From positions 1-64,000 of the forward strand of contig NZ_FNJL01000002.1 of assembly GCF_900104515.1 (NCBI RefSeq): DNA of 64,000 bases, given 5' to 3'. Source of the DNA: Paracidovorax cattleyae (GTDB lineage: Bacteria; Pseudomonadota; Gammaproteobacteria; Burkholderiales; Burkholderiaceae_C). Shown here piece after piece: positions 26,122 to 35,900 of this stretch (positions are counted from its first letter, which is position 1; every line of letters starts with the position of its first letter). Position numbers and translations under genes: made by a program. The notes beneath the pieces are model-generated. The model had not been told where the DNA came from. It made no database searches and saw only the letters and a program-made list of their open reading frames with translations.

Positions 26122-26904
26122 TCACTGCATGAACCAGCCGTGGCTCACCACCAGCGACTGGCCGGTCAGCGCATTCGTGGGGAACGCGGCGAACAGCAGG
26201 GCGGCGCGCGCGACGTCGTCGGTGGTGGTGAATTCGCCGTCCACCGTCTCCTTGAGCATGACGTTCTTCACGACTTCGTCCTCGGTGATGCCCAGCGTCT
26301 TGGCCTGCTCGGGTATCTGTTTTTCCACGAGGGGCGTGCGCACGAAGCCGGGGCAGATCACGTTGGCGCGCACGCCCTTGGCGGCGCCTTCCTTGGCCAC
26401 GGTCTTGCACAGGCCGATGAGGCCATGCTTGGCCGTCACGTAGGGGGCCTTGAGCTTGGAGGCCTCCTTGGAGTGCACCGAGCCCATGTAGATCACGCTG
26501 CCGCCGCGACCCTGGGCGTACATGTGCTTGAGGCAGGCGCGCGTGGTGAGGAAGGCGCCGTCCAGGTGGATGGCGAGCATCTTCTTCCAGTCGGCGAAGC
26601 TGAACTCTTCCACCGGGTGCACGATCTGGATGCCGGCGTTGCTGACCAGGATGTCGATGCCGCCGAAGGCCTTGGCGGCCTCCTCGACGGCGGCGTCCAC
26701 CTGGGCCTCGTCCGTCACATCGACGGCCACGCCCAGGGCCTGCGCGCCGGTGGCCTTCAGTTCATCCGCGGTGGCGGTGGCGGCGTCCTTGTTCAGGTCG
26801 GCGATGACGACCTTCGCGCCTTCCTTCGCGAAGAGGGTGGCGATTTCCTTGCCGATGCCGCTGGCCGAGCCGGTGATGAAAGCGACCTTGTCCTTGAGTT
26901 GCAT
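26122..26904 (-). CDS. 3-hydroxybutyrate dehydrogenase (short-chain dehydrogenase)
   Basis: This is a 260-residue SDR enzyme. The NAD-binding motif is TGSASGIG (11-18), the NAG motif is present, and the catalytic triad is Ser142, Tyr155 and Lys159. The segments [28 protein letters not shown] and [20 protein letters not shown] are typical of D-3-hydroxybutyrate dehydrogenase, which interconverts 3-hydroxybutyrate and acetoacetate in polyhydroxybutyrate and ketone-body use. It is the last gene of a minus-strand group, 57 bases after acetoacetate decarboxylase. Confidence 0.9.
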   Translation of the reverse strand: MQLKDKVAFITGSASGIGKEIATLFAKEGAKVVIADLNKDAATATADELKATGAQALGVAVDVTDEAQVDAAVEEAAKAFGGIDILVSNAGIQIVHPVEEFSFADWKKMLAIHLDGAFLTTRACLKHMYAQGRGGSVIYMGSVHSKEASKLKAPYVTAKHGLIGLCKTVAKEGAAKGVRANVICPGFVRTPLVEKQIPEQAKTLGITEDEVVKNVMLKETVDGEFTTTDDVARAALLFAAFPTNALTGQSLVVSHGWFMQ

Positions 26905-26961
26905 GGGATTGTCCTCGGGGGTTGATGAACGGGTGGATGGAATCGGGGGAGGGCGGGCCGA

Positions 26962-27711
26962 TCAGGCGAGGTAGTCGTGCTCCACGGTGCCCAGCGCCAG
27001 CGTCATGTCGGCGATGTAGTGCACGGCGGATTCCACCTTGCGCACCGGCAGGTCGGCCACGGGCGCCAGCGCGTGCGGATGCAGCTCCAGCGAGGCCGGG
27101 GCTGTCCAGGCGCCGTGCAGGGTCACATCGACCATGTGGTAGCGCACCAATTCGCAGATGCGTGGCGTGCCATCGACGTGGGGAATGATCTTGAGCAGGA
27201 AGTTCGGCTGCGCGATGCCGGCGAGCACCGGGCCGGGGTCCAGTTGCCGGTGCTTGAAGCCCATCGTGGCGTTGGCCACGCGCACGCGGCCGTAGTCCAG
27301 CGTGCCGACGATCACGTCGGTCTCGTAGCTGAACGCCGGGGTGGCCAGCTTCTTGGGAAAGCCCCACAGCTCGCGCCCGCCGGCGATGGGGGGATGGTCG
27401 TTGAGGTACATCGCGTGCACGTAGGCACCCTGCTCCACGCCGCGTTCGGTGCGCATCTGCACGGGGATCACCTGGCCCGACTCGGTGTAGTCGCCGAAGC
27501 CGGTGGAGTCGGGCATGCGGATGAATTCGTATTTCACGAGCGGCTCGGTCACTTCGAGCGGCTCGGGCACCACGGCACGCAGCGCGTCCAGGTCGGTGCG
27601 GTAGGTGATGACCATGAACTCGCGCCGCATGAAGCGGTAGGGCCCCGGGGGAAAGGCGGGGCTGGTCAGGGGCATGGCGAAAGCCTGCTGGCGGACGTCT
27701 TCGATCTTCAT
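26962..27711 (-). CDS. adc: Acetoacetate decarboxylase
   Basis: This is a 249-residue enzyme. The Schiff-base lysine motif is intact: [15 protein letters not shown] with Lys120/Lys121, corresponding to the Lys115/Lys116 pair of the clostridial enzyme. The start ATG 27711 ([15 protein letters not shown]) matches family members. It converts acetoacetate to acetone and CO2. Next to 3-hydroxybutyrate dehydrogenase, it would consume that enzyme's product. Confidence 0.88.
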   Translation of the reverse strand: MKIEDVRQQAFAMPLTSPAFPPGPYRFMRREFMVITYRTDLDALRAVVPEPLEVTEPLVKYEFIRMPDSTGFGDYTESGQVIPVQMRTERGVEQGAYVHAMYLNDHPPIAGGRELWGFPKKLATPAFSYETDVIVGTLDYGRVRVANATMGFKHRQLDPGPVLAGIAQPNFLLKIIPHVDGTPRICELVRYHMVDVTLHGAWTAPASLELHPHALAPVADLPVRKVESAVHYIADMTLALGTVEHDYLA

Positions 27712-27819
27712 GCGGGCACTTTCGGATGGAAGGGTTGGGAGGGCGGGTGGGATCTTCGCCGCCAGTCTTGTCAATGCCGCTTAGAAACGGCTTAAGCAGC
27801 AGCGTGACGGGGCCGCGTC

Positions 27820-29046
27820 CTACAGGCCGCCGGTCCCGACCGCCGGATGGCGCACGCGGGCGGTGCCGGGTTCGCTCAGGTCGAAGGTGGTCACGCCGTT
27901 GCGGGCCTCGCTGCGCAGCCACTCCGGGTGCGCCAGCGTGGCCTGCATGTCGCGCATGCCGGCCTGCCAGTGTTCGAGCACCGTGGCGCGGGAGAACTCG
28001 TAGTCCTTGGAGTCGCGCTCGTAGGGCCGCCCGCGGTAGATCAGGTGCACGATGTCGATGGGCGCGTGCGTGAACTGCGCGCGCAGGGTTTCCACGCTCG
28101 GGTCGTCCCGCAGCGCGGGCGGCAGTTTTCCAATCAGGTCGGCCAGGGCCTGCTGCAGGTTGACGTTGGCCGATAGCGCATCGGTGTTCATGCGCGTGCG
28201 GCTGGAGTACATGATGTCCTTCTGGCGCTGCGACACTTCCGAGAGCGTGGCGGGCACGGCCCCCCGGGCGCTGAAGAGGTCCACCTGCAGCACCACCAGC
28301 GGGCGCGTGCAGGGATGCACGTCGAGCACGTACTGCAGCGGCGTGTTCGACACCACGCCGCCGTCCCAGTAGTCTTCGCCGTCGATGTGCACCGCCGGGA
28401 ACCCCGGGGGCAGGGCGCCGCTGGCCATGATGTGCTCGGGGCCGATCGCCTGCTCGGTGCTGTCGAAATACACCGAGTTGCCGGTGCGCACGTTGACGGC
28501 GCCCACGCTGAGCCGCATCTCGCCGTGGTTGATGCGGTCGAAATCCACCAGTCGCTCCAGCGTGCCCCGCAGCGGGCTGGTGTCGTAGTAGCTGGTGACG
28601 GGTGCCGAGGCGCCCAGCAGCAGGGTGGGATCCCGGCGCGGCTGGAAGAAACCGGGAATGCCGAACAGCACCGCCGTGGCGGCGCTCCACTGGTTCAGCA
28701 GAGCGCGATCGCCCAGATGGCCCGGCACCTGCTGCCCGAAGCCCGAGGACACGAGGCTCCAGAACTCCCGCAGGCGCGCCACGCGGTGTTCCGGCGCGTT
28801 GCCGGCGATGAGCGCCGCATTGATGGCGCCGATCGATACGCCCGCGACCCAGTCGAGGGCCGGATGCGCGTCGAACAATGCCTCGTACACCCCCGCCTGG
28901 TAGGAGCCGAGTGCGCCGCCGCCCTGCAGCACGAGGGCGTGGTCGGCGGACTGCATGTCCGCGCCGGCCGCGGGGCGCCGGGCGTCCGGCCGGGATGGGG
29001 AGGCGGGGGCTGCGGGCAAACGGGGCGTCCTGTTCCTGGTGCTCAT
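27820..29046 (-). CDS. Patatin-like phospholipase
   Basis: This is a 408-residue acyl hydrolase. The oxyanion loop is LQGGGALGSYQAGVYEAL, the nucleophile Ser71 lies in GVSIG, and the DGG aspartate occurs in YWDGGVVSNTPL. There is no clear signal peptide. The start ATG 29046 (MSTRNRTPRLPAAP) is chosen because the upstream frame belongs to a decayed chemoreceptor. Bacterial patatins with a DUF3734-like C-terminal part are often found next to 3-hydroxybutyrate and acetoacetate genes, which fits here; a role in lipid or polyester granule turnover is possible. Confidence 0.88.
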   Translation of the reverse strand: MSTRNRTPRLPAAPASPSRPDARRPAAGADMQSADHALVLQGGGALGSYQAGVYEALFDAHPALDWVAGVSIGAINAALIAGNAPEHRVARLREFWSLVSSGFGQQVPGHLGDRALLNQWSAATAVLFGIPGFFQPRRDPTLLLGASAPVTSYYDTSPLRGTLERLVDFDRINHGEMRLSVGAVNVRTGNSVYFDSTEQAIGPEHIMASGALPPGFPAVHIDGEDYWDGGVVSNTPLQYVLDVHPCTRPLVVLQVDLFSARGAVPATLSEVSQRQKDIMYSSRTRMNTDALSANVNLQQALADLIGKLPPALRDDPSVETLRAQFTHAPIDIVHLIYRGRPYERDSKDYEFSRATVLEHWQAGMRDMQATLAHPEWLRSEARNGVTTFDLSEPGTARVRHPAVGTGGL

Positions 29047-29219
29047 GCGATGGCCTGTGCGGTGGGGCGGTGGAAGGCGTGCCTGCACCCCGTGGACGGG
29101 GCGCACTGTCGAGGTCGCAATATACGCATTTGTGCCGTGGCCTGCCCGGCCGCACGCCCGTTCCCGCTTCCGGCCCGCAGCCTTGCGGGAACCCGGCGGG
29201 CGGAGAGCCCTGCGCGGGC

Positions 29220-29441
29220 CGGTGAGGGCGCCGTCCCGGACTTCGTGCGCGGCGTCCACCACGCTGACCGCATACAGGTCGGAGACCGCCTTCAGCGAGG
29301 TCAGCGGAGTGACCGGTCCCCATAGACGGAGTGCAGGCCCTCGTTGGATTTGCCCATGCCGTACAGGCCCAGCATGCCGGGGATGGCAAGGGTGGCGCAG
29401 AGCACTGACAGGAGGACGACGGGGCGGGTGGTGAGCTTCAT
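29220..29441 (-). pseudogene. N-terminal remnant of a methyl-accepting chemotaxis protein
   Basis: Reading left from ATG 29441, the frame gives MKLTTRPVVLLSVLCATLA followed by a segment with LYGMGKSNEGLHSVYGDR, the first transmembrane helix and start of the four-helix ligand domain of a common Comamonadaceae chemoreceptor. After DR the frame shifts near 29315: the next frame continues with VTPLTSLKAVSDLYAVSVVDAAHEVRDGA. Nothing further (HAMP or signalling domain) is present; the patatin gene follows. It is therefore a truncated, frameshifted fossil of a gene normally above 500 residues. Confidence 0.8.
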
Positions 29442-29720
29442 GGTGGGAGGTTTCGTCGTTGCGGATGGTAACAAATTGTTTGATAATTCTCCAATAGTTA
29501 AGCTTTTTATTATTTTTGCTGTTTATTTTGCCGGTAATTCAGTAAAAACGCCCCATCCCCCAGGGCGGAACAGGCTTCCCGCTGTGGCATGTGGATGGAA
29601 GCGAAACATTTTTTACGCAAGTACCAAAACTTTATAAATACAAATAATTCGCATTACTTATTTTGTTTGTATCATCGCTTTCCGCGCGACGGAACCGCCG
29701 CCGCCCATTCCAGGAAAGCG
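29442..29720 (+). promoter_or_regulatory. AT-rich promoter region of the siderophore sigma-factor gene
   Basis: This 279-base stretch is strikingly AT-rich in a GC-rich window and holds no gene. Two weak Fur-box-like sequences can be seen: GATAATTCTCCAATAGTTA at 29482-29500 and AATAATTCGCATTACTTAT at 29643-29661. Each matches only about half of the 19-base consensus. Their position upstream of an iron-starvation type sigma factor makes Fur control plausible. AGGA before ATG 29721 is the ribosome-binding site. Confidence 0.4.
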
Positions 29721-30254
29721 ATGCTTATGTCCTTCTTGCCGTTGTCCGAACCTTCCCTGGCCGATGTATTCGTTGCCCACCGTGCGCAGCTGTGGCGCGT
29801 GGCGCGGCAGATCGTCAATACCGAGGATCTGGCGGACGACGTGGTGCAGGACGCCTACCTCAAGCTCGCGGAGGGGCCCGGGCGCGTGGCGGAGCGGCCC
29901 ATCGGCTATTGCTGCCAGGTGGTGCGCAATCTGGCCCTGGACTATTGCCGCAGGCACCGCGTGGAGGCGAGCTACCGCACCTTCGACGTGGACGTGGAGG
30001 CCATCGACGTGCCATGCCATCGCTCCCCCGACCGCCGCATGTGCGAGCAGCAGGTGATCCACGCGATCGACGAGGTGCTCTCGCAGCTGCCGCCGCGCAC
30101 GCGCATGGTGTTCGAGCTCTATCGCATTGAGGGCCTCACGCAGCGCCAGATCGCCGAACGCCTCGGCTGCGCGCTGGGGCTGGTGAACGGCCTGATCGCG
30201 GAAGCGGCGAAGGCGGTGGCACGCTGCCGCGTCCACATGATGGCGAGCCAGTGA
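29721..30254 (+). CDS. ECF sigma factor of the siderophore cluster (FecI/PvdS-like)
   Basis: This is a 177-residue extracytoplasmic-function sigma factor. Region 2 reads RQIVNTEDLADDVVQDAYLKLAEG and region 4 reads QLPPRTRMVFELYRIEGLTQRQIAERLGCALGLVNGLI. It is the first gene of the siderophore locus and should direct transcription of the synthetase genes and receptor. The receptor in this window lacks an N-terminal signalling domain, and only a short FecR-N-like protein follows, so this sigma factor is more likely controlled by iron/Fur (PvdS/OrbS mode) than by cell-surface signalling. ATG 29727 is an alternative start. Confidence 0.88.
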   Translation: MLMSFLPLSEPSLADVFVAHRAQLWRVARQIVNTEDLADDVVQDAYLKLAEGPGRVAERPIGYCCQVVRNLALDYCRRHRVEASYRTFDVDVEAIDVPCHRSPDRRMCEQQVIHAIDEVLSQLPPRTRMVFELYRIEGLTQRQIAERLGCALGLVNGLIAEAAKAVARCRVHMMASQ

Positions 30255-30367
30255 CCCCGGTCCGGCCCCCAAGGCGGGCTGACGGGGCGGACTGACGGGG
30301 CGGCCGGCGCGGCGCGCAGGCCGCCGTTGGCGGCAGTGCTACTGTCGGGATGCGCTAGGCTCGGTGC

Positions 30368-30649
30368 ATGACTGCTTCCCCCGATGAAGATCCCGCCTGG
30401 GATGCGGCCTGGACCTGGGTCCAGCGCGAATTCGACCACGAGACGTTCGACGACGCCGCGCGCGCCCAACTGGCCGCGTGGCTGCAGGCGGACCCGTTGC
30501 ACCGCCAGCGCTACGAAGAGGCCACGCAGCTGTGGAGGCTGGCCGGCATGGTGCCGCGCCGTGCCGGCGATGGAGATGGCGACGCCGGTGCCGATGGCGA
30601 AAACGGCACGGACCCGGTCCCCCCGGCCCTTCCCCCTGGTCGTTCCTGA
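30368..30649 (+). CDS. Short FecR N-terminal (DUF4880)-like protein
   Basis: This 93-residue protein corresponds only to the cytoplasmic N-terminal domain of FecR-type anti-sigma factors: DPAWDAAWTWVQREFDHETFDDAARAQLAAWLQADPLHRQRYEEATQLWRLAG. The rest is a low-complexity Gly/Asp/Pro tail. There is no transmembrane helix and no periplasmic FecR domain. Such short proteins occur next to the sigma gene in related siderophore loci. It may modulate the sigma factor directly or be a decayed anti-sigma gene; the sequence cannot tell. Confidence 0.7.
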   Translation: MTASPDEDPAWDAAWTWVQREFDHETFDDAARAQLAAWLQADPLHRQRYEEATQLWRLAGMVPRRAGDGDGDAGADGENGTDPVPPALPPGRS

Positions 30650-30794
30650 AGCGTGCGGCAGCGGCCCGTGCGACGGCCGCGATGAACAGATGGCTCCGCC
30701 AACCGTCTTGTGAAGGCAGGCCCGCTTCCATGCGCTCCCCGTGTCGGGAGCCGCGCGGCGGGGCTGGATGTTCAACCGCACAAGGGATGCACCG

Positions 30795-31055
30795 ATGTCT
30801 ACGAGCTGCTTCGACCGCGAGGACGAAACCTTCATCGTCCTGATCAACCACGAGGAACAGTATTCGATCTGGCCGCACTGGAAGGCCGTGCCCGAGGGCT
30901 GGAAGGCCGTGGACGGCGTGCGCGGCGACAAGAAGACCGTGGTGGCCTACGTGGACGGCGCCTGGACCGACATGCGGCCGAAGTCGCTGCGCGACTGGAT
31001 GGCGCAGCAGGACGCCGGGGCCGCGGCAGAAGGTTCCACCGCCGCGGCGGCCTGA
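30795..31055 (+). CDS. MbtH-like protein
   Basis: This 86-residue MbtH-family chaperone of NRPS adenylation domains has the signature FIVLINHEEQYSIWPHWKAVPEGWKAV and the tryptophan pair WTDMRPKSLRDWM. The start ATG 30795 (MSTSCFDREDETF) matches the family. It is needed for folding or activity of A domains encoded downstream. Five bases separate it from the thioesterase gene. Confidence 0.95.
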   Translation: MSTSCFDREDETFIVLINHEEQYSIWPHWKAVPEGWKAVDGVRGDKKTVVAYVDGAWTDMRPKSLRDWMAQQDAGAAAEGSTAAAA

Positions 31056-31060
31056 CGGCG

Positions 31061-31828
31061 ATGGCCATGGCGAGCGACGCGGACCTGGTGCTGCTGTGCC
31101 TGCCCTGCGCGGGCGCGAGCGCGACGATGTACCTGCGCTGGCAGCGGCGCCTGCCCCCCGGGTTGCGGGTGGTGCCGGTGGAGCTGCCCGGCCGCGGCGC
31201 GCGCATGGGCGAGCCGTTCGCGCGGTCGTACGCCGATCTCGTCGGCCCGCTGTCGGAGGGCTGCCTGCGCGCCGCCGGTGGTGCCGCGTTCGCGCTCTTC
31301 GGCCACAGCATGGGGGCGCTGCTCGCCTATGGCGTCGCCTGTCGCATGGCGGCCCTGGGCGGTGCCGTGCCTGCGGCACTGGCCGTATCGGGCTGCGCCG
31401 CACCTGCGCTGCGCAGCGGCGAGCGCTATGCGGAGCCGCTGGACGATGCGCGCCTGATGTCGGATCTGCGCGAGCAGGGCGGCACGCCGGAGGCCGTATT
31501 CGCCGAGCCTGAGCTGCTGCGCATCACGCTCGACGTGCTGCGTGCCGACTACCGCCTGTGCCACGGCTTCCGTCGCCCGGAGGGTGCGCAAGGCTTGCCG
31601 CCGCTGTCCTGTCCCATCCACGTCTTCGGCGGGCGCGCCGACCGCATCGCCGCGGCCGAGCTGCAGGCCTGGGCGCGCGAGACGCGCGGCCCTTCGACCC
31701 TGGACTGGTTCGACGGCGGGCATTTCTTCCTGCGTGAGGAGGAGGACCGCTTCCTGCGGACCCTGGCCGAGCGCATGACGGCACCGGGGGCGACGCGCGG
31801 CGCGCAGCCCCTGGCGGCCACCGCCTGA
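31061..31828 (+). CDS. Type II thioesterase of the siderophore NRPS
   Basis: This is a 255-residue alpha/beta-hydrolase. The nucleophile Ser83 lies in GHSMG, the catalytic His221 in GGHFF, and the N terminus has the typical LLCLPCAGASATMYLRW with VELPGRGARMGEP. Such free-standing enzymes remove wrong or stalled acyl groups from carrier proteins. The start is ATG 31061 (MAMASDADLV), or 31067. It sits between mbtH and the hydroxylase gene in the same transcription unit. Confidence 0.92.
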   Translation: MAMASDADLVLLCLPCAGASATMYLRWQRRLPPGLRVVPVELPGRGARMGEPFARSYADLVGPLSEGCLRAAGGAAFALFGHSMGALLAYGVACRMAALGGAVPAALAVSGCAAPALRSGERYAEPLDDARLMSDLREQGGTPEAVFAEPELLRITLDVLRADYRLCHGFRRPEGAQGLPPLSCPIHVFGGRADRIAAAELQAWARETRGPSTLDWFDGGHFFLREEEDRFLRTLAERMTAPGATRGAQPLAATA

Positions 31829-31924
31829 CCGCGGCCACCTTTTTTCCCGCTTCCTTTTCTGGTTTCCCGGGCTGCCTTTGGCGCCGCGGGCTGGCAGCGC
31901 CTTTGCGCGCACGAGGAGTTCCAC

Positions 31925-32917
31925 ATGAATGAAATGCCGATGCAATTCAGGCGCCAGGCGCCCGAAGGGTCCGAACTGCCCCTGCTGATCACGCCGAACC
32001 GGCCCGGGGAGGGTCTGCTCGATGCCTTCGGCCGCCTGCGCCCGCGCATCGAGGAGGCACTGCCGGCCGTGGGCGGGGTGCTGCTGCGCGGTTTCGACGT
32101 GCCGGCCGTGGAGACCTTCCAGCAGTTCGCGGCGGCCTTCGGCGATCCGCTGCTGAAGTACGAATTCGCCTCGACGCCGCGCTCGGCCGTGGAGGCCTCC
32201 ACCGGGGCGGGGGTCTATACCTCCACGGAGTATCCCGCGCACCAGACCATTCCCCTGCACAACGAGCAGGCCTACACCCGCGAGTGGCCCATGCGCATCT
32301 GGTTCCACTGCGTGACGGCGGCGCCGGAAGGGGGCGAAACGCCGATCGCGGACAGCCGGGCCATCCACCGGCGCATGCCCGAGCGCATCCGCCGCCTCTT
32401 CGAGCCGGGAGTGCTGTACGTGCGCAATTTCGGCGAGATGGACGTGCCGTGGCAGAAGGTGTTCAACACGGACCGCCGCGACGCGGTGGAGGCGTTCTGC
32501 GCGAAGGCGGGCATCGCCTGGGAGTGGAAGGACGACGGCGGGCTGCGCACGCGGCAGCTGTGCCAGGGCATCGAGGTCCACCCCGTCACGGGCGAGACCG
32601 TGTGGTTCAACCAGGCCCACCTGTTCCACATCTCCGCGCGCGACGCGGAAGAGCGCGAGGTGCTGGAAGAGGTGCTGGGCATCGACAACGTGCCGCGCAA
32701 CACCTTCTTCGCCGATGGCTCGCCCATGCCCGACGCGCTGATGGACGAGGTGCGCGCGGTGCTGGACGCCGAGACCGTGTCCTTCCCCTGGGAGAAGGGC
32801 GATGTGGTGATGCTGGACAACATGCTGGCGGCCCATGCGCGCGCGCCTTTCAAGGGGCCGCGCAAGGTGGTTGTGGCCATGGCGCGGCCTCATGGCAACC
32901 TGGGAGCGGGCGCATGA
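31925..32917 (+). CDS. TauD/SyrP-like Fe(II)/2-oxoglutarate dioxygenase, predicted aspartyl beta-hydroxylase
   Basis: This is a 330-residue non-haem iron oxygenase. The facial triad is His112-x-Glu114 (PLHNEQAY), with glutamate instead of the usual aspartate as in SyrP-type enzymes, and a distal His304 (LAAHARAPF). Arg313 (GPRK) should bind 2-oxoglutarate. In siderophore pathways such stand-alone enzymes hydroxylate an aspartate while it is tethered to a PCP domain, giving beta-hydroxyaspartate, an alpha-hydroxycarboxylate iron ligand. The terminal module here has an Asp-type A domain, which is the likely partner. AGGAG precedes ATG 31925, and the stop overlaps the first megasynthase start by four bases. 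Confidence 0.88.
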   Translation: MNEMPMQFRRQAPEGSELPLLITPNRPGEGLLDAFGRLRPRIEEALPAVGGVLLRGFDVPAVETFQQFAAAFGDPLLKYEFASTPRSAVEASTGAGVYTSTEYPAHQTIPLHNEQAYTREWPMRIWFHCVTAAPEGGETPIADSRAIHRRMPERIRRLFEPGVLYVRNFGEMDVPWQKVFNTDRRDAVEAFCAKAGIAWEWKDDGGLRTRQLCQGIEVHPVTGETVWFNQAHLFHISARDAEEREVLEEVLGIDNVPRNTFFADGSPMPDALMDEVRAVLDAETVSFPWEKGDVVMLDNMLAAHARAPFKGPRKVVVAMARPHGNLGAGA

Positions 32918-35900
32918 ACGCGAAGGACCTGGCACTGTCCGCGGCCCTGGACGCGGAGGCGGCGGCGCCGCGCAATTTCGTCGAGCGGCTGCGCACGCTG
33001 GCCGAAGAGCAGCCGGACACGGTCTGGCTCACGGTGGTGGATGAGCCGCGGGGCGGCCGGCGCGAAGTGGCGCTGACCTATGCGGAGTTCACGCGCCGCG
33101 TGCACGCCCTGGCCGCGCGGCTGCAGCAGCGGTTCGCCCCGGGCGACCGCGCGCTCGTGCTGCAGGACAACGACGAGCACTATGCCGCCAGCATGCTGGC
33201 GTGCTTTCACAGCGGCATCGTCGCGGTGCCGGTGTTCCCGCCGGAATCGCAGCGGCCCCAGCACCTGGCGCGGCTGCAGGGCATCGCGCGGGACTGCGGC
33301 GCGGCCTGCGTGCTGACCACGACGGAGTGGGAGGCGATGGTGCGCGCCGGCTTCCCCGGCCTGGAAGTGATCGCGGGCGACGCGGTGGACCTGGCACTCG
33401 CGGGCGCCTGGCGTGCGCACGAACCGGCGGACGACGACCTGGCCTTCCTGCAGTACACGTCCGGCTCCACGGGGCATCCCAAGGGCGTGATGGTGACGCA
33501 CGGCAACCTGATGGCCAACGAGCGCGCCATCCAGGAGGGCATGGCAACGGGGCCGGAGGACCGTTTCGTCTCGTGGGCGCCGCTGTTCCACGACATGGGC
33601 CTGATCGGAGGGCTGCTGCAGCCGCTCTACTGCGGCGCATCGCTGGTGCTGGTGTCGCCGCGCTATTTCCTGGAGCGCCCGGCGCGATGGCTGGAACTGG
33701 TGTCGCGCCACCGCGCCACGGTCAGCGGCGGGCCCGACTTCTCCTATCGTCTCTGCCTGGAGCGCATCAGCGACGCGCAGGCCCAGGGGCTGGACCTGTC
33801 GCACTGGCGCGTAGCCTACAGCGGGGCGGAGCCCGTGCGGGCCGACACCATGGCGGCCTTCGCCGAGCGCTTCGCGGCGCAGGGTTTCCGCGCGGGCGCG
33901 GTGCATGCCTGCTACGGCCTGGCCGAGGCGACGCTCTATGTGACCGGTGCGCGCCCCGGGCAGGGCCTGTGGGCGCGGGGCTTTTCCGCGCAGGCGCTGG
34001 CCGTGGGTGCGGCGGAACCCGACGATGCGGGCACGGGTCCGCTGCTCGTGGGCTGCGGGGGGCCGGCGAGCGGGCATGCCGTGCAGATCATGGACGTGGC
34101 ATCGCTCGCCCCCGCCGATGCGGGGGGCGTGGGCGAGGTGTGGGCGTGCGGGCCCAGTGTGGCGGCGGGCTACTGGGGCCAGCCGGAGGCGACGGCCGCC
34201 ACCTTCGTGGAGCATGGCGGCCGGCGTTGGCTGCGCACGGGCGACCTGGGCTTCCTGCATGACGGGCAACTGGTGGTGACCGGGCGCACCAAGGACCTGA
34301 TCATCCTGCGCGGCCACAACGTCTATCCGCAGGACGTGGAACGGGCCATCGAGGCCGAGGTGGAGGCGGTGCGCAAGGGCCGCGTGGCCGTGTTCCCGGT
34401 GCAGGGCGCGCAGGCCGAGGGCATCGGCGCGGCGGTGGAAGTGTCGCGCGGCATGCAGAAGCTGGTGCCGCCGCAGGCGCTGGTGGAGGCCCTGAGCGCG
34501 GCCGTGAGCGAGGCCGTGGGCGAGCCGCTGTCGGTCGTGCTGCTGCTGCAGCCCGGCACGCTGCCCAAGACCACCAGCGGCAAGCTGCAGCGCAGCGCCT
34601 GCCGCGCGGCGTGGGCGGAGCGCAGCGCCGATGCCTACGCCATCCACGAGTGGGGGCGCTTCGTGCGCGGTGGCGGGCAGGAGGAGGAGGCGACCTCGTC
34701 CGGCGGCGCCCTGGATGCGCTGGAAGCCGAGGTGGCGGGCATCTGGCAGGACGTGCTGCGCACCGCGGCGTCGCAGGCGCTGGACCGCAGCTCGCATTTC
34801 TTCGTGCTGGGCGGCAATTCGCTCGCGGCCACCCAGGCGGCGGCGCGCATCGCGCAGCGCTTCGGCGTGGCGTTCGCGCCGCGCGTGCTGTTCGACCACC
34901 CGCGGCTCGGCGCATGCGTGGAGGCCTTGCGCGCGACCATGGCCGCGGGGCCGGCGGGCAGCGCCGGCGCCAGTGCGGTCGCGAGCGCCGTGGAGCCGCT
35001 GCCGCCGGCCTTGCGCGGCGGGAACCGTCCGCTGTCGCATGCCCAGGCGCGCCAGTGGTTCCTCTGGAAGCTGGCACCGGCGGAGGCCGCCTACCACGTG
35101 GGCGCGGCGCTGTGGATCGACGGGGCGTTCGATACCGTTGCGGCGCAGGCCGCGCTGGAGGACGTGGCGCGGCGGCAGGCGTCGCTGCGCACCGTGTTCG
35201 GCGAAGGCCCGGATGGCGTGCCGTTCCAGCGCGTGGAGGAGATGCCGGCGATCGCGTTCGAGGCGGCGGACCTCGGCCGCACCGCCTGCTCGGAGCGCGA
35301 CGATGCCGTGCGCGAGCGGCTGGACGCGCTAAAGTCCCGGCCCTTCGATCTGCTGCAGGGCCCGCCGTGGCGCGTGGCGCTGCTGAGCCTGGATGCGCGC
35401 ACGCATGTGCTCGCCGTGGTGATGCACCACATCCTTTCGGACGGTGCATCGATGCAGCTCTGGGCCGCCGAGTGGCTGGAGGCCTATGGCGCGCGCCGCC
35501 AGGGCCTGGCCGCGCGGGGCATGCCGCAGCTGCAGTACATCGATTACGCGGCCTGGGCCGCCGGCCGGCTGGAAGCCGGCGAGGGCGAGCGCCAGTGGGC
35601 ATGGTGGCAGGAGCGGCTGGCCGATTGGCACGCGACGCCCTGCGAGGTGCGGCCGGACCAGTCGCGCCCGCCGCGCGCGTCCTACACCGCGCGTCGCCAT
35701 GCCTTCGAGGTGCCGGCGGCGGTGGTGCAGGGCCTGCGCGCGCTGCAGGCGCGCGAGGGCGCGACATCCTTCATGGTGCTGCTGGCGGCCTTGCAGGTGC
35801 TGCTGTCCCGGTACACGGGCCAGCCGCGCGTGCGTGTCGGCGCGGCGGTGGCGCAGCGGGGCGTGCCCGGCGTGGACGGGCTGATCGGCCTTTTCGTGAA

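Noticed and set aside
32284-32913. Upstream extension of the FAAL-NRPS frame by 210 codons
   Set aside because: It lies over the dioxygenase gene and has no family similarity; ATG 32914 overlaps the dioxygenase stop.
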